Both the position numbers and the translations under genes were made by a program. A stretch of 64,000 nt of DNA. Source: Desulfamplus sp964425195 (lineage in GTDB: Bacteria > Desulfobacterota > Desulfobacteria > Desulfobacterales > Desulfobacteraceae). Shown one piece after another: positions 1 through 7,612 of this stretch. Each line of letters begins with the position of its first letter. Position 1 is the stretch's first letter. Location: positions 36,907 through 100,906 of the forward strand of contig CAYRLG010000014.1 in assembly GCA_964425195.1 (NCBI GenBank). Reading direction: 5' to 3'. The notes under the pieces were generated by a model that was not told the origin of the DNA, made no database searches, and saw nothing but the letters and a program-made list of their open reading frames with translations.

Positions 1-402
1 TCTAATTTTCAACCCCTTTTTTACTTTCTCTTTTACAATTTTATCTTTTCCATCTCTAAAAGATTTTAACCCCCACGCAATAATATCAAGATTATTTTCT
101 AAAGTTTCAAAAGCGATATCAGTGCTTCTATTCATCTCCTGCCTTGTCTCATAAATTGCAGATATTCCCCATATTTCAATCAACTGCTTTATTTTATTTA
201 TTCTTATTAAATATTTAGATGTAAGATAAGAGACTATTGTTGAAGCTATTAAAGAACAACCAACGCTTATAAGAACATTTTTAGCATCTACATTTTTTTG
301 AAAAAAACTTACACAAATAACAACTATACCAATTAAAAAAATTATTTGATTTATCAATGTTGCGTTTGTCTGTTCAAGCCATTCATTTATTTTACTTCTC
401 AT
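1..402 (-). CDS. Membrane protein with two N-terminal TM helices, truncated by the window edge (possible PLD-like domain start)
   Basis: The frame is open from an ATG at 402 down to base 1, giving 134 codons without a stop, so the C-terminus lies outside the window. Two hydrophobic helices are visible, at about residues 16-33 and 41-60, separated by a short loop. A soluble part follows. It ends in a stretch (ENNLDIIAWGLKSFRDGK, about residues 99-116) of the kind seen at the start of phospholipase-D-like domains carried on two-TM membrane anchors, but the HKD catalytic motifs would lie beyond the edge, so this is inference. It is oriented like the chemoreceptor at 496-2556 but lies about 93 bp downstream of it. 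No specific function can be assigned. Confidence 0.65.
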   Translation of the reverse strand, partial: MRSKINEWLEQTNATLINQIIFLIGIVVICVSFFQKNVDAKNVLISVGCSLIASTIVSYLTSKYLIRINKIKQLIEIWGISAIYETRQEMNRSTDIAFETLENNLDIIAWGLKSFRDGKDKIVKEKVKKGLKIR

Positions 403-495
403 GGTTTAAAATCAACCCTTCTTAATTATATATGTTATGAAACATACATTATTATACACGACCACTTTTTTACTTTAGTTATATAAGTCATATCA

Positions 496-2556
496 TTAAA
501 TCTTAAAAGTAGAGACAATAGCATTGAGTTTTTGAGCAAGATTAGCAAGATCGATTGCGTTTTGATCTACCCTATTGCTATTTGCACTTATATCTGAGTT
601 TGAATTATTAATATATGCAATATCCTCTGCGATCTTTGTTGAGGCAATACTTATTTGACTCATATTCTCTTCAACTTCGCCAACTCCATTAGATGCGTTT
701 GAAATATTGCCAGCTATCTCTGAAGTTGCGATTGCCTGCTCCTCAACAGCTGATGCTATTGTTAAAACTAAACTATTTACATCTCGAATAACCTCTTCAA
801 CTCCTTGAATGCTGCTTACACTCTCAGTAGTTGTGGATTGAACTTCTGAGATTCTTTTTTTGATTTCATTAGTTGCATCTACTGTTTGTGTAGCAAGAGC
901 TTTAATTTCAGAGGCAACAACTGCAAATCCTTTACCAGCCTCTCCCGCCCTTGCTGCCTCAATTGTAGCGTTAAGTGCCAAGAGATTTGTCTGTTCAGAG
1001 ATTTCGTTTATTGTCTCTGTAACTTTTCCTATCTCTTGAGCTGCTCTTCCAAGATCAGATATTATTTTAGTTGCATGTTGGGCTTTAGTAACAGCCTTAT
1101 CAGAAATACCTCTTGCCTTTTCTGAATTTTTACTTATCTCATTTATTGTAGAACTCATCTGCTCTGTTGCAGTGGCTACTATACTTATATTAGACGAAGC
1201 CTGTTCCATAGCTGCGGCAACTGCATTTATGCTTAAGCTCATCTCTTCAGTTGCAGAAGCCACCTCTGTCGATTTTTCAGAGGCATCTGAAGAAGATAAA
1301 GATAAAAATTTAGCAAGCTCAACCAACACTTTAGATGAACCATCAAGTGTTTTGGCATTTTCAAATACAAGTGTAATAAGTTTTTGCAGCTTATCCATAA
1401 AAAGATTAAATGACGATGCAAGCTCTCCAATTTCATCTTTAGAGCTAACTTTTAGACGTTTAGTTGTATCTCCTTCACCTTTAGCAATATCATTCAAGCT
1501 AATTACCACATCTTTTACAGGGTGGATTATTATCAATCCAACAATATAGTAAATAGCTGTAAAAAGAACGAGCAACGTTATAAAACCAATTAAAATAGAG
1601 ATATCTCTATTGTTTTTTGCACTCTCTATAATCTCCTCTACCGGAGCATTTACACCAATTGACCATGCAATACCAGTCTGTCCAAGAGATATAGGAGTTA
1701 ATACATATTGGGATAGAGTTCTATTTTTAGGGGAAACAAATTGCTCCATAGCCTCTTGACCGTTGGTGACAGAATCAAAAGTTTTTGCTGATACAAACTC
1801 TTTGATATTTTTACCAACCAACTCTTTTAAAGGGTGGGCAACTATTACTCCGGTCTCAGAGGATAAGAATCCATATCCTGTTTTATACAATTTAACATCA
1901 GATATAAATTCAGCCATCTTTTCCATTGAAAAATCTACACCAGCCACTCCAACTACGCTGTTTTTAACTTTAATAGGAACACATACACTTACTACCGTAA
2001 CTTGCTTACCCCCTATTTCGTATGTGGTTGGTTCTAAAACAACCTCTTTGCCCGAATCTCTTGTTTTAGCGTAGTAACCTGTAGTGTTGCTATCTTCATA
2101 ATCCATACAAGGCTCAACATGAATACCTCCTACTCTATTCCAATACGCTATAAATCGCCCTGTTGCATCGTGCCCTTCTTTACCTATATATTCAGAATCC
2201 TTTCCATCTAATGCGTTTGGCTCCCATACTGTCCAGATACCAAGAAATTGGGGACTTTGTTCTAAAATCTCTCTCATCATACCTATTAATATTGTTCTTT
2301 CTGGTATAGCTTCCTGCTGCTTAATTCCCGAAAACGAGAAGGCAAGAGCACGGGCAGTAAGCAAGGCGTTGTTTATCTCATTTTCTATCCGAGATGCAAA
2401 ATAGCTTGACTGAGAAGCGGTAAATCTAACAGCATCATCTTTAGATGTGCTAAATCCGTTTATCGTAATAAAAGCTATAGAAACAGCAAGAGATGTAAAG
2501 ACAATGCCACATATCCATAGTAGGAGCTTTCCACGTAATCCTTTGATATTTATCAT
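496..2556 (-). CDS. Methyl-accepting chemotaxis protein with periplasmic dCache sensor
   Basis: A 686-residue chemoreceptor. TM1 spans about residues 10-32. A periplasmic double-Cache-like domain follows (about 40-310) with the GVAGVDFS core and the GYGFLSSETGVIVAHP strand typical of dCache_1. TM2 is at about 319-344 and a HAMP domain at about 341-395. The long helical signalling hairpin has its highly conserved tip at about 519-550 (EQTNLLALNATIEAARAGE). It should bind a small ligand in the periplasm and control CheA through CheW. No CheB/CheR tethering pentapeptide is visible; the protein ends in STFKI. It lies 27 nt downstream of a chemoreceptor tail remnant. The ligand cannot be deduced. 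Confidence 0.95.
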   Translation of the reverse strand: MINIKGLRGKLLLWICGIVFTSLAVSIAFITINGFSTSKDDAVRFTASQSSYFASRIENEINNALLTARALAFSFSGIKQQEAIPERTILIGMMREILEQSPQFLGIWTVWEPNALDGKDSEYIGKEGHDATGRFIAYWNRVGGIHVEPCMDYEDSNTTGYYAKTRDSGKEVVLEPTTYEIGGKQVTVVSVCVPIKVKNSVVGVAGVDFSMEKMAEFISDVKLYKTGYGFLSSETGVIVAHPLKELVGKNIKEFVSAKTFDSVTNGQEAMEQFVSPKNRTLSQYVLTPISLGQTGIAWSIGVNAPVEEIIESAKNNRDISILIGFITLLVLFTAIYYIVGLIIIHPVKDVVISLNDIAKGEGDTTKRLKVSSKDEIGELASSFNLFMDKLQKLITLVFENAKTLDGSSKVLVELAKFLSLSSSDASEKSTEVASATEEMSLSINAVAAAMEQASSNISIVATATEQMSSTINEISKNSEKARGISDKAVTKAQHATKIISDLGRAAQEIGKVTETINEISEQTNLLALNATIEAARAGEAGKGFAVVASEIKALATQTVDATNEIKKRISEVQSTTTESVSSIQGVEEVIRDVNSLVLTIASAVEEQAIATSEIAGNISNASNGVGEVEENMSQISIASTKIAEDIAYINNSNSDISANSNRVDQNAIDLANLAQKLNAIVSTFKI

Positions 2557-2582
2557 TTTTCTATTTCTCTTTATTATTTAGA

Positions 2583-2669
2583 TTAAATTTTAAATTTTCC
2601 CATCATTGATTTTAGTTCAAAGGCAATTTTTAATAGTTCATTTGCCCTTGAATCAAAGTTTATGCCAAA
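2583..2669 (-). pseudogene. Remnant of a second chemoreceptor: the last ~28 codons only
   Basis: On the minus strand an in-frame stretch from 2669 to a TAA at 2585-2583 reads FGINFDSRANELLKIAFELK and then SMMGKFKI. This is the usual end of a methyl-accepting chemotaxis protein (compare LANLAQKLNAIVSTFKI, the end of the adjacent receptor). A stop codon lies immediately upstream in frame and no start is available, so it cannot be an independent gene. It appears to be the scar left after deletion of most of a receptor gene that stood just upstream of the receptor at 496-2556. The match is by eye but the length and spacing pattern of the tail is distinctive. Confidence 0.6.
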
Positions 2670-2679
2670 CTATGGTTTC

Positions 2680-3003
2680 TTAGCGAATCCCATGATTTTT
2701 CAGTATCTCTTCGTATATACCTGACTCTTGAATTACTTTTATACCTTTATCAAAATCATCTGATATTTGTTGACCATTAGGATTTTTCTTTGAAAAAACA
2801 AGAAATATGCGGTCTATTTCGTATACTGGTAACACAGGCTCAATAGCGTCAATATTATTGAAAAACTCTTTTTTCATTATATAGTTTATAGAATCTTTTG
2901 ACTCAAGAAGATAATCAAAACGCCCAGCTACCAGACCCAAAACAAAAATTGGTAGAGACGTTATTGATACTACTATTATCGCTACCAAAGTTATTTTCAG
3001 CAT
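2680..3003 (-). pseudogene. Truncated family-3 solute-binding protein: signal segment joined to the C-terminal lobe
   Basis: A 107-residue reading frame with a good ribosome site (AGAGG before the ATG). Residues 1-25 are a hydrophobic signal or anchor segment. It runs directly into AGRFDYLLESKDSINYIMKK and ends in a helix (IQESGIYEEILKNHG) typical of the last third of SBP_bac_3 periplasmic binding proteins. Complete members have about 250 residues, so the whole N-terminal lobe and most of the ligand site are missing. An internal deletion that kept the frame best explains the join of signal and C-lobe. A short secreted product might still be made, but it is unlikely to bind a ligand. It sits between the PstS-hybrid gene (27 bp upstream) and a chemoreceptor scar. 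Confidence 0.55.
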
Positions 3004-3029
3004 AAAAACCTCTTGTTTATCTATTTTTC

Positions 3030-5177
3030 TTAATTACTTACCTTTTCCTCCATAATTTTAATCACAGAATATGAAATTACTGAATACACCGGCTCAATTT
3101 TCTGGTCAACCTGAAACTGCATATAGGCTTTTGATATCTTGGGACCCCAAATGCCATCAATTGGTCCTATGTTATAGCCAAGTCGGCTTAATCTCTTTTG
3201 AATCAATATAATTTGTTCCCTTTGACTCATATTCTCAAAATCTTGAAGTGATATTTTAATAGCTGTATTGGGTGAAGATATAATCGAATTAGGCTCAGGG
3301 CAGGGAGGGCACTCTTTTTCTGAAGCAGTTGATAACGCATTTACCTCAGGACAGGGGGAAGGCTCTGGACATGCTGTTCCAGATGATTTAGTTGGCAGAT
3401 GAATAGATAGATAGCGAGCCTTTTTAACAAGAATCTGCCCTTGAGTTGGCTCAAGCACAAAGTTTATAAACTTTGCAACCTCTCCAGAAGGCCAACCTTT
3501 CGTAAACATGAACAGAGGTCTTGTGATAGGATATGAGCCATTAACTGCGGTATTTTCTGACGCTGTTATTCCATCAACAGAGAGTGGCTTTACATTAGCG
3601 TTAAGATGTCCAATACCAATATACCCTATTGCATTTGGGGTATTGGTAACAGAGTTAATAACTTCTGAATTTGATACCTTAGGCTGAACAGCAGGTGTCA
3701 GAGGGGTTTTATCCATAACTATCTCATTCCATACTTCAAAAGTGCCTGAAGATGGGTCTCTTGATAGGATGGCGATTGGAGCATCTATACCTCCAAGCTC
3801 TTTCCAGTTTTTGGTTTTTCCGCTGTATATATCTTTTAGTTGATTCATGGTTATATTTTTAATACGGTTTTTTTCATTTATTATAGGAACTATACAGTCG
3901 TAAGCTATCTTAAAAGGAACTGGAATGCTACCTTTTTGATATGCCATTGATGCCTCTTTCTCCTTTATAAAGCGAGATGAATTTGCAATATCAACAGTAC
4001 CGTCAATCAATGCCTTTATACCATTACCAGAGCCGCTACTAACTATGGTAATATCAACGTTACTGTTATTTTTCATGTATGTTTTTGCAGCTTCTTGGGC
4101 TATAGGAAGCACAGTAGTTGAACCCTCAATACTTATTTTTACAGGTCGGGGAGCTGCTATTGCTGTTGATATAATATTTGGGAATGCTGCTGTATAAAGA
4201 GTAGAGATAGATAACAACAAGATAGCCATAGTTGCCACCTTACTGGTAGTTCTTGCGGTTATACTACCCACGCTTAGAGATTCTGCTATAGGTTGTCTCT
4301 CCTCTCTACTTCTATGCTTTTCTCTCATTTTATACTCTTCTCTTATCTTATTTGTCATTTTTAGTGCAAGATCGAGACTTATCTGCATACTCTGTACTGA
4401 CTTTGCAAGATGCGTAATCTCACGGCTTGCTTTGACTTCAATGTTGTTATTGAAATCTCCTTGACCAATTCTTTCGGCTGCATCTTTTATTGTCATAAGA
4501 GGTCTAACTACTCTTTTTGAGATAAGCTTTGTGCTAAATAGAGCACTGACAATAAGACCCAAAATAAAAAGTAGAGATATTTGCCCTAACTGACTCAACA
4601 TAGTCTTTTGTATCTCCTCCTCTTTTTGGGCAAGGAGATTCTCAATATCGTTTATATACATCCCTGCACAGACAACCCATTTCCACTTTTCAAAGTATCT
4701 ATAATAGAGCAGACGTGTATGGGGTGTATCTCCTCCTTGGGCAACATCTTTATAACTTATAAAACCCTCTTTAGAAGATTGTGCCCCTTTAATTATATTT
4801 TGGATATAAGGTACTCCCTCAGAATCAGCCATATCCATGTTTACCTTTCCAACAAGCTCAGGGTGAGCTGGATCAACCCAGAACATTCCATCTGTGTCAA
4901 CAACAAGAAAATAGTTTTGGTTTTTCTCACCAAAACGCATATCACTTAACGCTTTTTGAGCAGATTCATAAAAATTGGCTGTATCCAAAACTGAGTATGC
5001 ACCGGCTACAAGGTCTCTGAGGTTATTTTTTCTCTCGCTCATCAAAAGTTCTCTTAGATGCTCGCTCTCTGCTCTGCTGTTACTATGAATAGAGTATATG
5101 GATACAGCAGCACATAATGTTCCCAATATCACCATACTCCCAGCAATGAGCATGTTTATCTCTCTTGAAAGTTTCAT
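3030..5177 (-). CDS. Hybrid sensor: sCache - HAMP - PstS-like phosphate-binding domain - peptidoglycan-binding domain
   Basis: A 715-residue protein with an unusual domain order. TM1 is at about 9-30, followed by a periplasmic single-Cache (sCache_2-type) domain at about 35-185, TM2 at 199-216 and HAMP at about 217-270. There is no kinase, cyclase or MCP output domain. Instead a charged linker leads to a third hydrophobic segment (about 314-342) and a complete PstS-like phosphate-binding domain (about 346-590). That domain keeps the EGSTTVLPIA, SGSGNGIKAL and SRDPSSGTFE loops that ligate phosphate in PstS. A Pro/Cys-rich linker (Cys 603, 609, 623, 626) and a PG_binding_1 domain (about 645-712) complete it. 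The predicted topology puts the Cache, PstS and PG-binding parts in the periplasm and HAMP in the cytoplasm. It follows the small gene at 5294-5605, which has a Pho-box-like promoter. Its role is inferred to be phosphate sensing or scavenging. Confidence 0.85.
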   Translation of the reverse strand: MKLSREINMLIAGSMVILGTLCAAVSIYSIHSNSRAESEHLRELLMSERKNNLRDLVAGAYSVLDTANFYESAQKALSDMRFGEKNQNYFLVVDTDGMFWVDPAHPELVGKVNMDMADSEGVPYIQNIIKGAQSSKEGFISYKDVAQGGDTPHTRLLYYRYFEKWKWVVCAGMYINDIENLLAQKEEEIQKTMLSQLGQISLLFILGLIVSALFSTKLISKRVVRPLMTIKDAAERIGQGDFNNNIEVKASREITHLAKSVQSMQISLDLALKMTNKIREEYKMREKHRSREERQPIAESLSVGSITARTTSKVATMAILLLSISTLYTAAFPNIISTAIAAPRPVKISIEGSTTVLPIAQEAAKTYMKNNSNVDITIVSSGSGNGIKALIDGTVDIANSSRFIKEKEASMAYQKGSIPVPFKIAYDCIVPIINEKNRIKNITMNQLKDIYSGKTKNWKELGGIDAPIAILSRDPSSGTFEVWNEIVMDKTPLTPAVQPKVSNSEVINSVTNTPNAIGYIGIGHLNANVKPLSVDGITASENTAVNGSYPITRPLFMFTKGWPSGEVAKFINFVLEPTQGQILVKKARYLSIHLPTKSSGTACPEPSPCPEVNALSTASEKECPPCPEPNSIISSPNTAIKISLQDFENMSQREQIILIQKRLSRLGYNIGPIDGIWGPKISKAYMQFQVDQKIEPVYSVISYSVIKIMEEKVSN

Positions 5178-5248
5178 GCTTTTTCTATCTCCAGATTATT
5201 GTTTTTTTCTTTACATATAACTCTCATCAATCCCCTGATATACCCAAC

Positions 5249-5266
5249 TAAATTTTAAAATTTAGG
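5249..5266. repeat. Perfect 18-bp palindrome between the small gene and the hybrid sensor gene
   Basis: CTAAATTTTAAAATTTAG is its own reverse complement and lies in the 116-bp gap between the small gene at 5294-5605 and the hybrid sensor starting at 5177. It could be an operator or a tight intercistronic hairpin. It is AT-only apart from the ends, so chance is possible. Confidence 0.3.
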
Positions 5267-5293
5267 CAACTATTAATACCATTCTATCTCTTT

Positions 5294-5605
5294 TTAATTA
5301 TTTGTTAGCAGTATATCTCTTTGAAGATTTGCCATCATTATATCCCTTTCAAGGCGTGCTATCTTTTCGGGAATTCCCCTTTTTATACTAAATTTTTTTG
5401 CAGCAACTGCCAGAGATTCCAACCTTTTAGTTGCGTCTTTAAAACCATTTATTGTGGAATCTATATCGCTTTGAAACTCTTGCATTATAGGAGAGACTGA
5501 TAGCATGGCATCTCGCTCCTGTAATGCCATCACAAGAATGTTATTGATATCTATCTCATTAAAAAGATTTGTTGTCGCATCATCTGATATTACATCTCTG
5601 TTCAT
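5294..5605 (-). CDS. Small helical protein of unknown function, first gene of the PstS-hybrid transcription unit
   Basis: A 103-residue soluble protein with a strong ribosome site (AAGGAGG) 7 nt before the ATG at 5605. It is rich in Lys, Asp, Glu, Ile and Leu and looks almost entirely helical, with a central segment (about 40-95) that could form a helical hairpin or coiled coil. No signal peptide, TM helix, cysteine or recognisable motif is present. It does not match a family I know. It precedes the hybrid Cache-HAMP-PstS-PG-binding gene by 116 bp in the same direction. Its promoter region carries Pho-box-like repeats, so it is probably expressed with that receptor under phosphate limitation. 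A role as cytoplasmic partner of the receptor's HAMP or linker region is only a guess. Confidence 0.75.
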   Translation of the reverse strand: MNRDVISDDATTNLFNEIDINNILVMALQERDAMLSVSPIMQEFQSDIDSTINGFKDATKRLESLAVAAKKFSIKRGIPEKIARLERDIMMANLQRDILLTNN

Positions 5606-5704
5606 TATTGCCTCCTTAAAATACTATTCATAATTTTATTATAACTTCTTTATAGGTACTAAAAAGCCCTTTATTCTCCTTTACTATTGCTTAAATTCAT
5701 AAAG

Positions 5705-5758
5705 AATATAGTTTAAGAATATTAGGAGCGTATTAGATAAATATTAATTTTCGATTAG
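5705..5758 (-). promoter_or_regulatory. Candidate Pho box with -10, upstream of the small gene and hybrid receptor
   Basis: Reading the minus strand, hexamers CTAATC (5758-5753), TTAATA (5747-5742), CTAATA (5736-5731) and CTAATA (5725-5720) are spaced exactly 11 bp. Nine nucleotides after the last one comes TATATT (5710-5705), a good -10. There is no separate -35, as expected where an activator replaces it. The same layout occurs at three other loci in this window, including pstC. The site starts just after the stop codon of the upstream chemoreceptor gene. Confidence 0.6.
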
Positions 5759-5761
5759 TAT

Positions 5762-7612
5762 TTATGCGGATATCGCAAGAAGAGCGGGGCTATTAACATC
5801 TACTGAGAGCCTGCTTAGTTCATTTAGTTTATCTGAAGTGTCACTAAGTAGTTTTGTCAATTGATTTGCTATCTCATCTGAGTAACTGTGTACCTGTTTT
5901 GAGAGGTTACGAGTCTGTCCTGCTGCATTACTGACCTGTTCAATAGATACAGAGACATCTCTTGTATTTTCTGATGTCTGACCCGCAAGCCCTGCAATAC
6001 TATCAGTTACCTGTTTCTGCTCATTAACTGCTTTTAAGATATTTTTCGTAATATCGTTAAGTTCCACTATTCGACTGTCAATGTCATTAAGATTTCCTAC
6101 AAATACAGAGCTTGCTTGCTCTATGGCAGCAACTTTTTCCATAACCTCTTTTGTCGCCTGCTGGGTCTTTATTGAGAGAGCCTTTACCTCTCCAGCCACT
6201 ACAGAAAAACCTTGACCAGTAGAGCCAGCCCGACTCGCCTCTATTGTGGCGTTAAGGGCAAGAAGTTTTGTCTGGTCAGTTATCTCTCTTATAATTGAGA
6301 TAATGCCATTTATCTCAATTATTGATTGGTTAAGTTGCTTTATATTTAAATGAGATTGGTTGTTCTTTTCAATAATAGAGCCTACAAGTAAATTCTGGTT
6401 CAATATCTGAGAGTTTATATCTTCAACCACGCTTTGAAGGTGGGTAGTTGAGCGTGATACGCTATCTGTATGGGCTGCTGTATCATTTGCACGAAGATAT
6501 ACACTCTCTGATTGACTGCCAGTAGTTGTGGCAAGTTCATGCAAAGTATCTGCACAGGTTACCATCTTTCGTGCCCTCTCTTCTAAAGTTTGAACCACAG
6601 AATTTATCATTCCAAAAATTTCATCAATTATAATACTCTCTTTTGCTTTACGTTCATTCTCCTCTTTTATTTTAGAGAGGGCTTCCCTAAAATTGATTAT
6701 AGCACTGGACAATACTCCAATCTGATCTTTTCTATCTCCCCAAGGTATATCAGGACTTTTGCCCGCTCTTATCTCATTAATAGTATGGGTAAGATGATAA
6801 AGAGGTTTCTCAACAATTATTCTCACAAGAGTGAAAAGAACAACCATATTTGCCAAAATAGCGGTTATGCCCATAATTATGGTAAAGTTACGCTGAGATT
6901 CTCGTATCTCATATAATTTGTGCTCCATCTCATTTATCTGTTCAACGTGATCGAGAATCTCATTTCGAGTCTTTTCAGCATTCATGGCTGCATCTGCAAC
7001 TATTACCCCAAGCTCAGTAACTTTTTGTAGTATTGCATCAGCACTTCCAGAATCATTTTTAATCTTTGCAATAGTTTTTCTAAGAGTTTCAGCATCAGCT
7101 TCAATATTTTCAGATGCAATATGCAAACACTCTACAGAATCTTTAAAATTACCAGCATCATCAAAAAGACCAAATGCTACAATTAACTCTTCATTACTAT
7201 ACTTTACTACAAACTCTCTTTTTGTTAGATCTCTTCTCTCGTTACGAGAAAAGAGAGAAGTGTAAGAGTCTCTACCCTTTATGGCACTTTTGGATGTAAC
7301 CTTAAAGTCTCTGTTTATTGTCTCTATTATTTTGATATGTGGATTAATATGGAAAAATTGTGGTAAAGATAGAAACTGATTTTGCATTTCAACCAGAGCT
7401 GATCTCAAGTTGCTACTCAATTTTTCACGAATTTGGAGCACGTCATTTACAGTTTTCTCCACACTCTTGCTTGAATGGAGATTAAAATAGAGAAGACCAC
7501 CTATAAAGATATTAGAAGCAATGGCAACACCAGCTAAAATTTTCATTCCTACTGTTGCCCATTTGGTGTTTTCTATCCATTTTATAATAAACATACATAT
7601 CCTTTTAAACAC
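5762..7612 (-). CDS. Methyl-accepting chemotaxis protein with helical periplasmic domain
   Basis: A 616-residue receptor. TM1 is at about 20-43. A mostly helical periplasmic region of about 200 residues follows, without Cache motifs and more like a helical-bundle sensor. TM2 is at about 243-268, HAMP at about 269-320, and the signalling hairpin has its tip at about 442-475 (DQTKLLALNATIEASRAG). Its ATG lies within the last codons of the EAL-CBS-GGDEF gene (8-bp overlap), so the two are translationally coupled and share the Pho-box-like promoter upstream of 9530. The context suggests that cyclic-di-GMP control and taxis respond together to phosphate state. The ligand is unknown. Confidence 0.95.
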   Translation of the reverse strand: MFKRICMFIIKWIENTKWATVGMKILAGVAIASNIFIGGLLYFNLHSSKSVEKTVNDVLQIREKLSSNLRSALVEMQNQFLSLPQFFHINPHIKIIETINRDFKVTSKSAIKGRDSYTSLFSRNERRDLTKREFVVKYSNEELIVAFGLFDDAGNFKDSVECLHIASENIEADAETLRKTIAKIKNDSGSADAILQKVTELGVIVADAAMNAEKTRNEILDHVEQINEMEHKLYEIRESQRNFTIIMGITAILANMVVLFTLVRIIVEKPLYHLTHTINEIRAGKSPDIPWGDRKDQIGVLSSAIINFREALSKIKEENERKAKESIIIDEIFGMINSVVQTLEERARKMVTCADTLHELATTTGSQSESVYLRANDTAAHTDSVSRSTTHLQSVVEDINSQILNQNLLVGSIIEKNNQSHLNIKQLNQSIIEINGIISIIREITDQTKLLALNATIEASRAGSTGQGFSVVAGEVKALSIKTQQATKEVMEKVAAIEQASSVFVGNLNDIDSRIVELNDITKNILKAVNEQKQVTDSIAGLAGQTSENTRDVSVSIEQVSNAAGQTRNLSKQVHSYSDEIANQLTKLLSDTSDKLNELSRLSVDVNSPALLAISA

